Shown: in pieces, positions 49,501-60,701 of the stretch | Layout: the number at the start of each line of letters is the position of its first letter | How positions within the stretch are numbered: the stretch's first letter is position 1 | Assembly (NCBI GenBank): GCA_037962975.1 | Contig: CM075673.1 | Location: 118,935,001 to 118,999,000 of the forward strand | Reading direction: 5' to 3' | DNA: 64,000 bases | DNA from: Clitoria ternatea | Lineage: Eukaryota; Streptophyta; Magnoliopsida; Fabales; Fabaceae | Notes under the pieces: generated by a model | Told to the model about the DNA's origin: nothing | The model's input: only the letters and a program-made list of their open reading frames with translations | The model's database searches: none | Program-made: the position numbers and the translations under genes

Positions 49501-51254
49501 TTTGATGATCTTGTAGGCACTTTCCAAGAATTGAACTTGGATGACAAAGAAGAAGACAACAAAGAAGGAGACACAACACAAAGTGTGGAAACTAAACAAA
49601 AAGAATGGATCACCTCAAAAGACCATCCATTGGACAACATTATAGGTGATATCACAAAAGGTGTAAGTACCCGACGCTCTTTCAATACTTGCAATCATCT
49701 AGCGTTTGTATCTCAAATTGAACCTAAAACCATTAATGAAGCTATTATTGATGAACATTGGATGTTGGCCATGCAAGAAGAGCTAAATCAATTTGAAAGA
49801 AATAAAGTTTGGGAATTAGTGCCAAGACCCAATGATCACCAAATAATAGGTACTAAATGGGTGTTTGGAAATAAACTTGATGAAAATGGTATAATCACTA
49901 GAAACAAGGCTAGGCTAGTAGCTAAGGGGTACAATCAAGAAGAAGACATAGATTATGAAGAAACGTATGCACCCGTAGCTAGGCTAGAAGCTATTAGATT
50001 ATTGTTATCCTTTTCATGTTGTAAAGATTTTAAATTGTACCAAATGGATGTCAAGAGTGCTTTCTTAAATGGATATATTCAAGAAGAAGTATATGTTAAT
50101 CAACCTCCTGGTTTTGAAAACTATCAATTTCCAAATCATGTTTTCAAACTAAGGAAAGCATTATATGGTTTAAAATAAGCTCAAAGAGCTTGGTATGAAA
50201 GATTGTGCAAATTTCTTTTGAAAAACAATTTTGAAAGAGGAAAGGTTGATACAACATTATTCATTAAGCATAAGAAGAATGATATACTATTGGTGCAAGT
50301 ATATGTAGATGATATCATTTTTGGTGCTACTAATGAATCACTTTGCAAGGAGTTTGCTAAGTTAATGTAGGATGAATTTGAAATGTCCATGATGGGAGAA
50401 CTTACATTCTTTCTTGGGCTACAAATTAAGCAAACCAAAGAAGGTACATTCATTAGTTAATCCAAATATTGCAAGGAGTTGCTTAAGAAATTCAACATGG
50501 ACAAGGCAAATGAAATTGCCACACCTATGGGCACTTCATGTTATTTGGATAAGGATGAGAAAGGTAAGGATGTAGAACTCACAAAGTATAGAGGTATGAT
50601 TGGATCCTTACTTTACTTAACCGCTAGTAGACTGGATATCATGTTTGCTGTTTGTATGTGTGAAAAATACCAAGCATGCCCAAAAGAATCACACCTTACT
50701 GCTGTAAAAAGAATAATGAAATATTTGGTTGGAACTCAAGATGTTGGTTTATGGTACCCCAAAGGGGTTGAATGCACTCTTGTTGGATATTCTGATTCTG
50801 ATTTTGCAGGATGTAAACTTGATAGAAAAAGTACTAGTGGTACTTGTCACTTGCTTGGTAGTTCTCTTGTATCTTGGCATAGCAAGAAACAAGTAAGTGT
50901 TGTATTATCCACAGCTGAGGCAGAATATATTGCAGTTGGTAGTTATTGGGCTCAAATCCTTTGGATGAGACAACAACTTCTAGATTTTGGTGTTATGTTA
51001 GACCATGTGCCTCTTAAATGTGATAACTAAGTGCCATTAATATTTCTAAGAATCCTGTGATGCATTCTAGAACTAAACATATTGAGATTATACACCATTT
51101 CATTAGAGACCATGTGTTAAAGGGTGATTGTGTGCTTGAACATATTGAAACCTCTAAGTAATTAGCGGATATCTTCACAAAACCACTTGCAAAAAAGCAA
51201 TTCATACATATTAGAAAAGAGTTAGGAATCCTAGATATTTCTCATTGTGTTTGA
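46525..51254 (+). pseudogene. Sirevirus gag-pol, broken by many stops and shifts
   Basis: Gag starts at 46525 (PPAFNGEGYAFWKERM, copia-type gag) and meets a TAA at 47122. A zinc-knuckle region near 47400 reads CFEYGKEWHFKVDC, where a CCHC knuckle would have a second Cys and a Gly. Another knuckle is intact near 48025 (CNHCGAKGHNALNC). Protease site YLDSGCSKHMT at 48225; integrase His/Cys region around 48600-48770 (LWHRR, DACQKGKQ) and core (DLFGPAK, DHGGEFEN) to 49200; RT from about 49730 (WELVPRP, KTKWVF-like, QMDVKSAFLNGYI, YVDDIIFGA); RNase H-like end with DSDFAGC and STAEAEYIA, finishing HCV-TGA at 51254. In-frame stops or shifts occur at 47122, about 47330, 47754, 48486, 48792, 49180, 50176, 50368, 50458 and 51028. 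No functional protein is expected. Confidence 0.9.
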
Positions 51255-51386
51255 ATATTGAATAATTTTGATGATTTCTTAATTTATAGTATGTTTAATG
51301 AGTAAGTGATTGATTGATGTATGATATATTGAACCTCTGGTGCCTTTGTTTGAAATCTATAAGTTTTAAGTATTTCTGGGCTTCCC

Positions 51387-51691
51387 TAATTGATTACAAA
51401 GCCTTACCTAATCGATTAGTAACTTTTTGTTTTGTATATAATTGATTACACTCTGATAGCTAATTGATCACTAGCTCTCTGTTTCATGCCAAATCGATTA
51501 GAACCTCAGTCCAATCGATTACTGACCTTCTGTCTTCCTGATAATCGATTACCATCTCCTCCTAATCGATTGCCAAGTTTCTATTTTTAGTGCAATTGAT
51601 TACACAATCGATTACCCATGTGCAAAATCGTTTCAGATTCCCCAAGAAACACACAATAATCGATTAGCCTCTGAGCCTAATCGATTAGCAA
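51387..51691 (+). repeat. Array of TAATCGATTA palindromes, second copy
   Basis: About 12-13 copies of TAATCGATTA and close variants in 300 bp, upstream of the TATA box of the extra ORF. Confidence 0.9.
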
Positions 51692-51786
51692 CGCATCAGG
51701 ATTGAAAATTAAATGCTTAATCCGTGTGACAGCTCTTTCACCCAATCCTAATCCATCCTCTAACCCTAATTTTCCCTCCTAAATCC

Positions 51787-51794
51787 TATAAATA
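51787..51794 (+). promoter_or_regulatory. TATA box of the Sirevirus extra ORF
   Basis: TATAAATA 77 bp before the ATG at 51871, followed by a pyrimidine-rich leader (CATTCTTCTACTC...), as in ordinary plant genes. Confidence 0.6.
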
Positions 51795-51870
51795 CTGCCT
51801 CCCTCACCACTTCCATCTCTCAAAAATCTCACATTCTTCTACTCTTTCTTCTTCTTCTCAATCTCTCATC

Positions 51871-52635
51871 ATGTCTTCCTCTAGAAATGTGAAGAGAGCT
51901 AGATCCTCTATGGCCCAAGCCAACAACCCCCTTAATTTCTCAAGATTCTTCTCCACTCCAAGAGACCTTCAAAACTTCAACAATAAATTTTTGGAGAAAG
52001 ATATTATAACTCCCCACTACATTAATGCCCAAGTTTTTAAGAACCCTTGTTTCACCTTCACCCAACTTCTTCACCACTACAACCTTCTTCCCTTCCTCAC
52101 TCTCAAGGAAGAATACTACTATCCCGAATTAATGAGGGTCTTCTTCTGCAACCTTAAGATTGTTAATGGAGTACTAGAGGCTAGAGTCAAGAATGTGACT
52201 CTAAAGATCACAAATGAGAAACTTACTGAAATCACCCAAATTCCCCTCTCTAATGCTGAATTTACCGGTGGAAATCCAGAAGATGAGTGGGATTTCAATG
52301 TAATTTCCACACACCAATCTCTTTGGAAAGCCAACCGTCCACTCAGCAATCACAAACTGGTAGGCCACTTAACTCTCAATAACCGTCTCCTTCACTTTTT
52401 CATGGTTAAGCTTCTTGTTCCCCGTGGTGGTAATTATGCACTAGTTGAAGAAGATGATGTTCTTTTAATGTGGGCTATCATCAATCAAAAGGAGATCAAT
52501 TGGATTCAACTCCTCAAGCTCTATATGCTCAAATCCAAGGAGCAACACAAGCTGCCTTATACCATTCTCCTCATAAAAATTTTCAAAGCATATGGTGTGG
52601 ACATGACCGGTGAACTCCCTAAGAAGGTACCCTCC
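51871..52635 (+). pseudogene. Extra ORF of the Sirevirus, cut by Tat-2 insertion
   Basis: 255 codons from ATG 51871. Ser/Arg-rich start, then NFSRFFSTPRDLQNFNNKF, YYYPELMRVFFCNLKIVNGV and WAIINQKEINW, a pattern like 'putative plant transposon protein' domains found after pol in legume Sirevirus-type elements. Position matches the env-like gene of this lineage, but no signal peptide or membrane segment is seen. The frame is open to the last base before the Tat-2 LTR; the apparent stop at 52636-52638 is the TGA of the LTR start itself. The rest of the gene would lie beyond Tat-2, outside the window. Function unknown. Confidence 0.7.
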
Positions 52636-52753
52636 TGATCCGGTCCCAACACCGGCCCCCAAGAGCATGGTTTTAATGCTTTGCCAGATCAGTATTTCGA
52701 ACAGGAGAAATACGTTTCAAATCCTCTACGATTACTCTTATACGAAGTACATA

Positions 52754-52853
52754 CCGCCAAGGCATGTTACTCCACCAAGGCATGTTACTCCGCCAAGGCA
52801 TGTGACTCCGCCAAGGCATGTGACTCCGCCAAGGCCTATTACTCCGCCAAGGT
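52754..52853 (+). repeat. 18-bp minisatellite in the Tat-2 LTR
   Basis: Five to six copies of CCGCCAAGGCATGTTACT-type units in tandem. Confidence 0.85.
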
Positions 52854-53208
52854 GGAAAGTATTAAAAAGATTGTACACATACATAAAGCATTTCCAATAC
52901 ACACTACTCCGCTAAGCCATAGGCTCAATACAGGCGGAATACCAAAATTCCCATACTGCGAAGCGAGCCCATATTTATAACCCCGGCACGAGATTGACTC
53001 TGTCTTGAGAGGTTGAAAATGGGAATCACGCTGTCACGCATAAGAGGGAACAACAAATAAAATAATAAAGCATCAACACTTTCCAAGTGAGTGGAAATAC
53101 CCACTACAGTGATGGTGCTCGTGAATGGCGCAGGGACCCACTACCTTTCTTGCATTGTGCCTGAAAATAAGGAACGAGTCCCACCAATAATAGAGCACCA
53201 GTAACAGG

Positions 53209-53216
53209 TATATAAA
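53209..53216 (+). promoter_or_regulatory. LTR TATA box (Tat-2)
   Basis: TATATAAA about 575 bp into the LTR; expected to start the genomic RNA about 30 bp downstream. Confidence 0.6.
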
Positions 53217-53557
53217 CCTCAGCAAAAAGGTATAGGGGGATCCCCTAATTCTGAACCTTACACTCATACTTGTATAATCCTCTCAGATTTGCTTTCTAAG
53301 TCTTACAGTACTTCAAAATACTGACTTGAGCGTCGGAGAATAATTACAGGTACAACCACCAATTGTGTCAAGGCAAAGGAGGCTATTCCAGGCGGACTGC
53401 TACACCGCCGCAGAGTGCATTGTACTATGCCTCATTATACAAGAATACTCCATATTTGTATCTGTATAAGGCCCTCCTCACATCAGATTTTACCTGATAT
53501 GTACATTTTGAATTGTTTGACAATCATACCTTTACACCCCTGTAAAGAACAGTTCAT

Positions 53558-53575
53558 TGGCACGCCTAGTGGGAC
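53558..53575 (+). other. Candidate primer-binding site (Tat-2)
   Basis: TGGCACGCCTAGTGGGAC, two changes from the Tat-1 site, one base after the LTR. Confidence 0.7.
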
Positions 53576-53630
53576 CTGTAAAATTGGTAATCCCACAATC
53601 CTTGAATGATTCCCATTACATTTATCATCA

Positions 53631-56600
53631 ATGGAAAGACCAGGACCAGAGGTGCAGACAGAAGATTCTCCTCCATGCAATCCTAGACGTCTAAGCTTTG
53701 ACAACGATACTCATAAAAGGGCAACACATGTTGGCTCTCCAGATCCGAGAGATGACATGATCAGAATGTTGAGGGAAGAAATCGCAGAGCTTCGACGTGA
53801 AAAGGCGAGTCCTATACATGAGAAAGCGGGCCCTGCAAAACAGCCGCACCATGACTCGCATGTACAGGAGGAATCGGGTACCCCAAATTACTCTCGCATC
53901 CCTACTTACATGGAAGAGCAAAGAAGCCTTCCACTGGCAAATGCCCACCATCATGAGGGAAGAAGAGTTGTTTCAAATACATCCCCATCGGGATACAAGA
54001 TGAATATCCCATTTTCCAAAAGACTGATGAATGCGCATGTCCCCAGACATTTGCAGACTATGCAACCCATTTCCATAGGAAAATACAGCGGGGAGACAGA
54101 TCCTTCTAAGCATTTAGATGCTTACATCTATGAAGCTATGTTCTTAGGTGCGGAAGAAGATGTCATGTGCAAAATGTTTCCCAGGACCCTCACAGGTGAA
54201 GCTCTTAGCTGGTTCAAGAGTTTGCCTTCAGGTTCCATTGATTCATGGGAGGACTTGGCCACAACTTTTGGCAGTCACTTTGTAATCTCTAGGGATGCGC
54301 CTAGAACCTCCCATACCTTGGCTCAGATCAAGCAAGGTGACAAAAAGTCTATAAAGGATTTCCTGAAGAGATTTTATAAAGAGGCGGCCATGGTCCCTGA
54401 CTTGACAGAAGCGATCCAGTTGCATATCCTTATCGAGGCCATGCAGCCGAAATCGTCCTTTGCTTTGTCGTTGGCAAAAGGACCTTTATCCACCATGGAG
54501 GAGTTTCACAGGAAAGCATCGAAGTACGTAGGTATTGAGATGCACTTGGAAGCCACTACATCTCGCAGTAAACCACCCATTTTAGCTCTACACCATGATA
54601 AAGATAAAGAAAAATCATCCAGGAATGATAAGTTCCCTCAGAAAGATAAGGCGGGGAACCAACCCTTCAAACAGCAAGATAGACATGTGTTTAATTTTGC
54701 TCATTATGCACCCCTAACACGACATATGAGCAAATCTTGCGCGAAATAGGATGGACTACCCTCAACGTTTACGGGATTCAACGTCCACCTCCACTCAGAC
54801 GCGGTGGGAATCCAAAGAAATATTGTGAGTTCCACGAGTCAGTTGGCCATACCACGGAGGAGTGCAAGCAACTCAAAAACACCATCGAGGTGCTTATTCG
54901 TGAAGTCAAACTGAAACATTATTTGTTTAAGGGTAAATCTCATGATGAACCAGAGAGGTTCGAAAAACGACCTCGTGATCGTTCTCCGGATCCTGATAAC
55001 ACTCGGGAATCAAAACGCACAGTGGCAACAGAAAAACAAAAGAGTATTATTCTGGAGTCCACCCAAAGAGAACCAAGCCCTGAACCCAGATCGCGGGGCA
55101 AAAGGCAGGTGGTAGATATGATTGCTGGGGGCTTTGCTGGGGGCGGACCCTCAATCACCGCGAGGAAAAACCACCATCGTATGATCTTGTCTGTGTAAGG
55201 CAAGAGCAAAGAATATCTCCCATTCAGGAACGGGGTTCAGACTCCGCCTATAACCTTCACAAACAACGATTTTGGCCCTACTATTCCTGAAGGAGATGAC
55301 GCAGTAGTGATTATTGCAGTAATCGCTAATATGGATGTAAAACACATCCCAGTTGATCAGGGAAGTTCCTGCGACGTTATCTTTTATGACTGTTTTAAAC
55401 GCATGGGATTAACTGATGTAGATTTGCAACCATATACGCAGGACCTTACAGCCTTCAATGGCGCCAAACAGCCCACCAAAGGCTACTTGGACACGAGAAT
55501 TACTTTTGATGGCGAACCTGGAGCAAGGACAGTGAAATCCAGGATTCTTGTCATTGATGTGAAATCTCCATACAATGGCATCATTGGGCGGCCTACCCTG
55601 AATGCCATGGAAGCCATCGTTTCAACCCTCCACTTGTTAATCAAGTTCATTGACAAAGATAATCAAGTCTCATCTGTAAGGGGTGACCAAGAAATGGCTC
55701 GCTATTGCTACAATTTGAGTCTTAACATGGTGAAGCTTGAAGCCATGTCTAAGAAAAGAAAGTTGAATGAAGGGAGCAGTGCGGCGGTGTCCGTCAATTT
55801 GGTGGATCTTAACCCCAGGGCGGAGTCTTCTGTAGACCCACTGAACCCTTTGAAACCAACTCCTGATGGTGGTTCCAAGTCTATTGTTTTGGGTAGCACC
55901 CCAGAACAGATTACAAACATCAATGACAAACTTGAGGCTAACATGGAGGCAAAACTAATAGCATTTCTCCATGAGTATAAAGAAATTTTCGCTTGGACCG
56001 CTGCAGACATGCCTGGCATGGATCCCAGCTTTTGTTGTCACCGCCTGGCGGTGTACCCTGAAACTAAGCCTGTAGCACAAAAGAAACAGCGTATGGGTCC
56101 AGCTAAACAAAAAGCTGCCTGCGAGCAAACAGAGGAACTCCTCAAGGCGGGGTTCATCAGGGAACTCCGTTACTCTTCCTGGTTGTCTAACGTGGTCATG
56201 GTACAGAAAGCCAATGGCAAATGGCGTATGTGTATAGACTACGTTGATTTAAATAAATGTTGTCCCAAGGATCCATACCCTCTCCCTAACATTGATAGAC
56301 TGGTTGACGATTCTTCAGGGTATAAGTATCTATCTTTCATGGATGCTTACTCCGGTTACAACCAAATTCCAATGTGTGAGGATGATCAAGAGAAGACAAC
56401 GTTTGTTAATGATAAAGGAGTCTTTTGCTACAACGTCATGCCATTTGGGTTAAAAAACGCCAGGGCAACCTACCAGCGCATGATCAACAAAGTTTTTGAG
56501 GGTATGCACACAAAGCTGGTAGAAGTTTATATTGATGATATTATTGCCAAGACCCCGGAAGGAGGAGACCATGTTGAAGATTTACGTCTCATTTTTCAAC

Positions 56601-59077
56601 GCCTACAACAACATGATATGAGGCTCAACCCTTTGAAATGCACATTCGCTGTCCCTGGTGGCAGGTTTTTGGGCTTCATGTTGACACAAAGAGGTATAGA
56701 GGCTAATTCTGATAAATGCCGCGTTATCCTGGAGTTGCAGAGCCCCAAAACACTAAAAGAGGTACAATCCCTCAACGGCAAAATCGTTGCTCTAGCACGA
56801 TTCATGCCAAAAATGGCTCATCGCTCTCTTCCCTTGTACAAAATGCTGAAAAAAGACAAGAAATTCAGTTGGGACCCAGAGCAAGAGGCGGCTTTCCAAA
56901 GCTTGAAAAATGTCTTGGCCAGCCCTCCAATCTTGGTAAGACCAAGCCCAGGTGAGCAACTCATCGTTTATTTGTCTGTTTCAGATGATGCTTTAGCAGT
57001 AGCTTTGGTCAAGGAAACAGTTGAAGGCCAACGACCGGTGTACTTCACCGGTAAAACATTGCATGGTGCAGAATGCAGTTATCAGAAGATTGAAAAGGCA
57101 GCGCTAGCAGTTGTTTGGGCTTCACGACGCCTAAGACCATACTTTCATGCCCATCCTATCTTGATTCGCACAGACTTGCCACTTCGTACTATACTGTTCA
57201 AACCAGACCTAGCTAGAAGAATGATCAAATGGGCCGTAGAACTCTCTGAATTCGACATATCCTACGAACCAAGAACTGCTATCAAGGCACAAGTCCTAGC
57301 AGACTTCGTAGTTGAATTAACAGGCTCTAGCCCAGATGCAGATCATTCACATTGGACAATATACATTAATGGATCTTCAAATAGCAAAGGATGTGGGGCA
57401 GGAATTGTTGTGGAAAGCGATGACGGGGTACATCTCAAAATTTCATTACACTTCACCTTCACTACGTCTAACAATCAGGCGGAGTATGAAGCCTACTTGG
57501 CCGGACTCAGAGCAGCACAAGATATTGGGGCCAAAACTGTAACCTTATGCAGTGATTCTCAATTAGTCATCTCACAAATTCTTGGCGAATATCAGGCTAA
57601 AGAACCTTTGCTGCAACAATATCTAAACTGCGTTAATGAGTTAAAGCAACGCTTCGACGAAGTCACTTTCAAACATGTACCCCGGGAAGAAAATACACGT
57701 GCTGATATCCTCTCCAGGTTGGCTAGCACAAAGAAGGCAGGCTGCACAACTACGGTTGTACGAAGTACCTTGGCGGAGCCAAGTATTTCCTTTCCTTCCT
57801 CAATGTGTATGATTAGAAGCCGCTCCTTTGATGACAATTCCTAGGTAGCACCGATAGTTCGTTACCTTGTTAATGGACAATTACCCATGGATGATCTTGA
57901 GCGACGAAAACTAAAGAAAGAAACACCTTATTATACGCTCCTAGACGGATAGTTATACCGCCGAGGAATTTCTGTTCCTTACTTAATATGCATAAACGAA
58001 AATGAGGTGCAGGCCGTTTTAGAAGAAGTCCATGAAGGGCAGTGTGGACACCATCCGGGGGCACGTAGTCTAATGAGAAAAATACTCAGAGCTGGGTATT
58101 GGTGGCCAACCCTGAAGCATGACTCCATCTCGTATGTTTAGAAGTGTGATCAATGTCAACGATTTGCAAACCTTCATCACACTCCGGCAGAAGAAATGTC
58201 ATCATCAATAATGCCTTGGCCTTTCTATCAATGAGGCATGGATATCTAAGGTCCATTCCCAACTGCGCCTGGCGGTATCAAATACTTGATAGTTGGCGTT
58301 GATTACTTCACCAAATGGATTGAAGCAGAGGCAGTAGTGCATATTACATCAGCCAGGGCTCGTAGATTCGTATACGAAAATATCATTGCACGTTTCGGAG
58401 TCCCTGGACGCATAGTCACTGATAATGGCACCCAATTCACAGATCGTAAGTTCACTGAACTCCTAGAAAATCTCAGCATTACGCAGATTTTCTCTTCTGT
58501 GGAACATCCTCAAACCAATGGCCAAGCTGAAGTTGCCAACAGAGAAATCTTGAAAGGCCTTAAGAAACGCCTTGGTGAAGCAAAGGGAGATTGGGCAAAT
58601 CAATTATGCCACGTTTTGTGGGCATATCGAACAACCCCTCACTCCACCATAAATGAATCCCCATATCGGCTGACATATGGAGTCGAGGCTGTTATTCCTG
58701 TTGAATTGGCAGCCCCTTCAGCTCGAATCCTCCACTTCAATGAAGAAGCCAATCAACAGAACCTCGCCCATGAACTCGAGGTCTTGGCAGAATTGAGAGA
58801 GGAAGCCTTTGTGCGGGATCAAGCTACTAAAGCAAAAGCCGCCAAACGGTATAACACTCGTGTTTCTGAACGCCGTTTTAAAGAAAGAGATTTGGTTTTG
58901 AAAAGGGCCAATATCGGCAACAAATTTGCACACCAAGGCAAATTGGCGCCAACCTGGGAAGGTCCATACCGAGTCATCGAAGCTCTGGGCAAAGGCACAT
59001 ACCGCCTAGAAAACTTAGATGGCACTCCGGTCAGGAATAAATGGAACATTTTAAATTTACGCATATATTACAGCTAG
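53631..59077 (+). pseudogene. Tat-2 gag-pol polyprotein, with stops and one frameshift
   Basis: Gag from ATG 53631 with ALSWFKSLPSGSIDSW; a shift near 54720 changes frame before the zinc-binding CEFHESVGHTTEEC (54825). Protease VDQGSSCDV is intact. One long open stretch (55307-57844) holds protease, RT (active site VYIDDII), first RNase H (YLSVSDDALAVALVKE) and a second RNase H (INGSSNSKGCGAG, NQAEYEAYLAGL, DSQLVISQI, ENTRADILSRL), the Tat-type dual arrangement. Integrase continues in the same frame: zinc finger GHHPGA...CDQCQ, core Asp (GMDI-stop-GPFP; VTDNGTQFTD) and Glu (NGQAEVANREI), C-terminal YGVEAVIPVEL, ending at 59077. Stops: 55196, 57842 and four more between 57940 and 58255. The first core Asp region thus carries two stops. 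Confidence 0.92.
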
Positions 59078-59364
59078 TTGGGTAATACGGTATGTTCTCT
59101 CTCCTAACTTAAGGTTCTTCCCAAATGGGCTTTCCTTGAAAAGGCTTCGATGAGACATACCCCAACTCAGCTCTTTATGTAGTTCCATCATTAATAAAAT
59201 TCCTTCCTACATTCAATCTTCATTCTAACTTTCAGTTAATTATCTATGGCAGAATTTGTTCCCATGCAGATAAGACACCGGCTTCAACAATTGAAGCATA
59301 AAAGCATAACTCTTTATTCCATAAAGATCATCCAACATGCAACAAAGCTTCACAAACGGAGTCA

Positions 59365-59890
59365 AAAAACTTCTTGGGGGGAAAGGATTGGTGTCTCAGC
59401 CTATGCTGCACCATACCGACCCCAAGGTCCAAAAAACTCCTTGGGGGGAAAGGATTGGTGTCTCAGCCTATGCTGCACCATACCGACCCCAAGGTCCAAA
59501 AATTCCTTGGGGGGAAAGGATTGGTGTCTCAGCCTATGCTGTACCATACCGACCCCAAGGTCCAAAAATTCCTTGGGGGGAAAGGATTGGTGTCTCAGCC
59601 TATGCTGCACCATACCGACCCCAAGGTCCAAAAATTCCTTGGGGGGAAAGGATTGGTGTCTCAGCCTATGCTGCACCATACCGACCCCAAGGTCCAAAAA
59701 ACTCCTTGGGGGCAAAGGATTGGTGTCTCAGCCTATGCTGCACCATACCGCCTCCAAGGTCCAACAAACTTCTTGCAGGAAGAATTGGTGTCACAGCTTA
59801 TGCTGCACCATACCGCCTCCAAGGTTCAACAAACTTCTTACGAGAAGGACCGGTGTCACAGCTTATGCTGCACCATACCAACCCTGGATT
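59365..59890 (+). repeat. 66-bp tandem array in Tat-2
   Basis: Eight copies of a roughly 66-bp unit with TTGGGGGGAAAGGATTGG and CTATGCTGCACCATACCG; the first six are nearly identical, the last two diverged. Because the period is a multiple of three, all frames look open; no coding role is assigned. Confidence 0.95.
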
Positions 59891-60054
59891 CAATAATTTT
59901 CACTTGATCAGGAGATACACTCCAATTCAAATTCAAAGGGATGAACGCTCCATCCAAATCCTTACTCCGCCCAACTGTTAATGTTTCGCAGAGTACATAA
60001 TCGACAAACTCAAGCACTATCAACAAGTCCAAGTAAGTATAATACTTGTAAAAA

Positions 60055-60485
60055 TTATGCTTCATTGAAATTCTTAAGAGGCTACTCCGCCTCATTACAT
60101 AATTTTCCTTCATTGAAATTCTTAAGGGGCTACTCCGCCTCATTACAGAATTTACTTCCTTAAAATTCTTAAGAGGCTACTCCGCCTCATTACAGAATTC
60201 TACTTCACTGAAATTCTTAAGAGGCTACTCTGCCTCATGACAGAATTCTACTTCATTGAAATTCTTAAGAGGCTACTCCGCCTCACTACAGAATTTTCCT
60301 TCATTGAAATTCTTAAGGGGCTACTCCGCCTCATTACAGAATTTACTTCCTTAAAATTCTTAAGAGGCTACTCCGCCTCATTTCTGAATTTTACTTCATT
60401 AAAATTCTTAAGAGGCTACTCCGCCTCATTACAGGATTTTACTTCATTAAAATTCACAAAAAGGTTATTCCGCCTCGTTATACTT
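60055..60485 (+). repeat. 48-bp tandem array in Tat-2
   Basis: Nine copies of a unit of about 48 bp with AAATTCTTAAGAGGCTACTC and CGCCTCATTACAG. Different in sequence from the 66-bp array just upstream. Confidence 0.95.
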
Positions 60486-60701
60486 AGTCATATTTCATCA
60501 GTCCTCAAACGATTACTCTGCCTTATTAATAGCATTTTACAAGGCACAACTCCTACGGACTCAAACATTGTTTATACGAACAAGTATAAAATTACAGAAA
60601 TTATACTTTATTAAATATTGTCAAGAATTGATAAGGGGTCCAGAGCCTATCCTGGAACAAGGCAATAAACAAAATTTACGAAGAAACCCCGGAGCTAATC
60701 T

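Larger units (their letters stand above)
42405..52635 (+). mobile_element. Sirevirus-type Ty1/copia element, truncated by Tat-2
   Basis: 5' LTR (split by a solo LTR), initiator-Met PBS, gag-pol of copia order (protease, integrase, RT, RNase H), then an extra ORF in the position of the Sirevirus env-like gene. At 52636 the second Tat element begins, so the 3' end and LTR lie beyond the window. Confidence 0.85.
52636..53556 (+). repeat. 5' LTR of Tat-2 (921 bp)
   Basis: Begins TGATCCGGTC and ends AACAGTTCA immediately before a Tat-type PBS. Contains an 18-bp minisatellite and a TATATAAA box. The 3' copy is not in the window, so the ends rest on similarity to Tat-1 and on the PBS. Confidence 0.8.

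Noticed and set aside
51871..52635. Envelope protein in the Sirevirus
   Set aside because: Position fits, but there is no signal peptide, membrane segment or envelope motif in the visible part.
59246..59981. Three long overlapping plus-strand frames and one minus-strand frame
   Set aside because: They read through the 66-bp tandem array, whose period is a multiple of three; repetitive peptide in several frames, no domain.
60055..60485. CRISPR-like repeat array
   Set aside because: Direct tandem units without unique spacers, in a plant retrotransposon.
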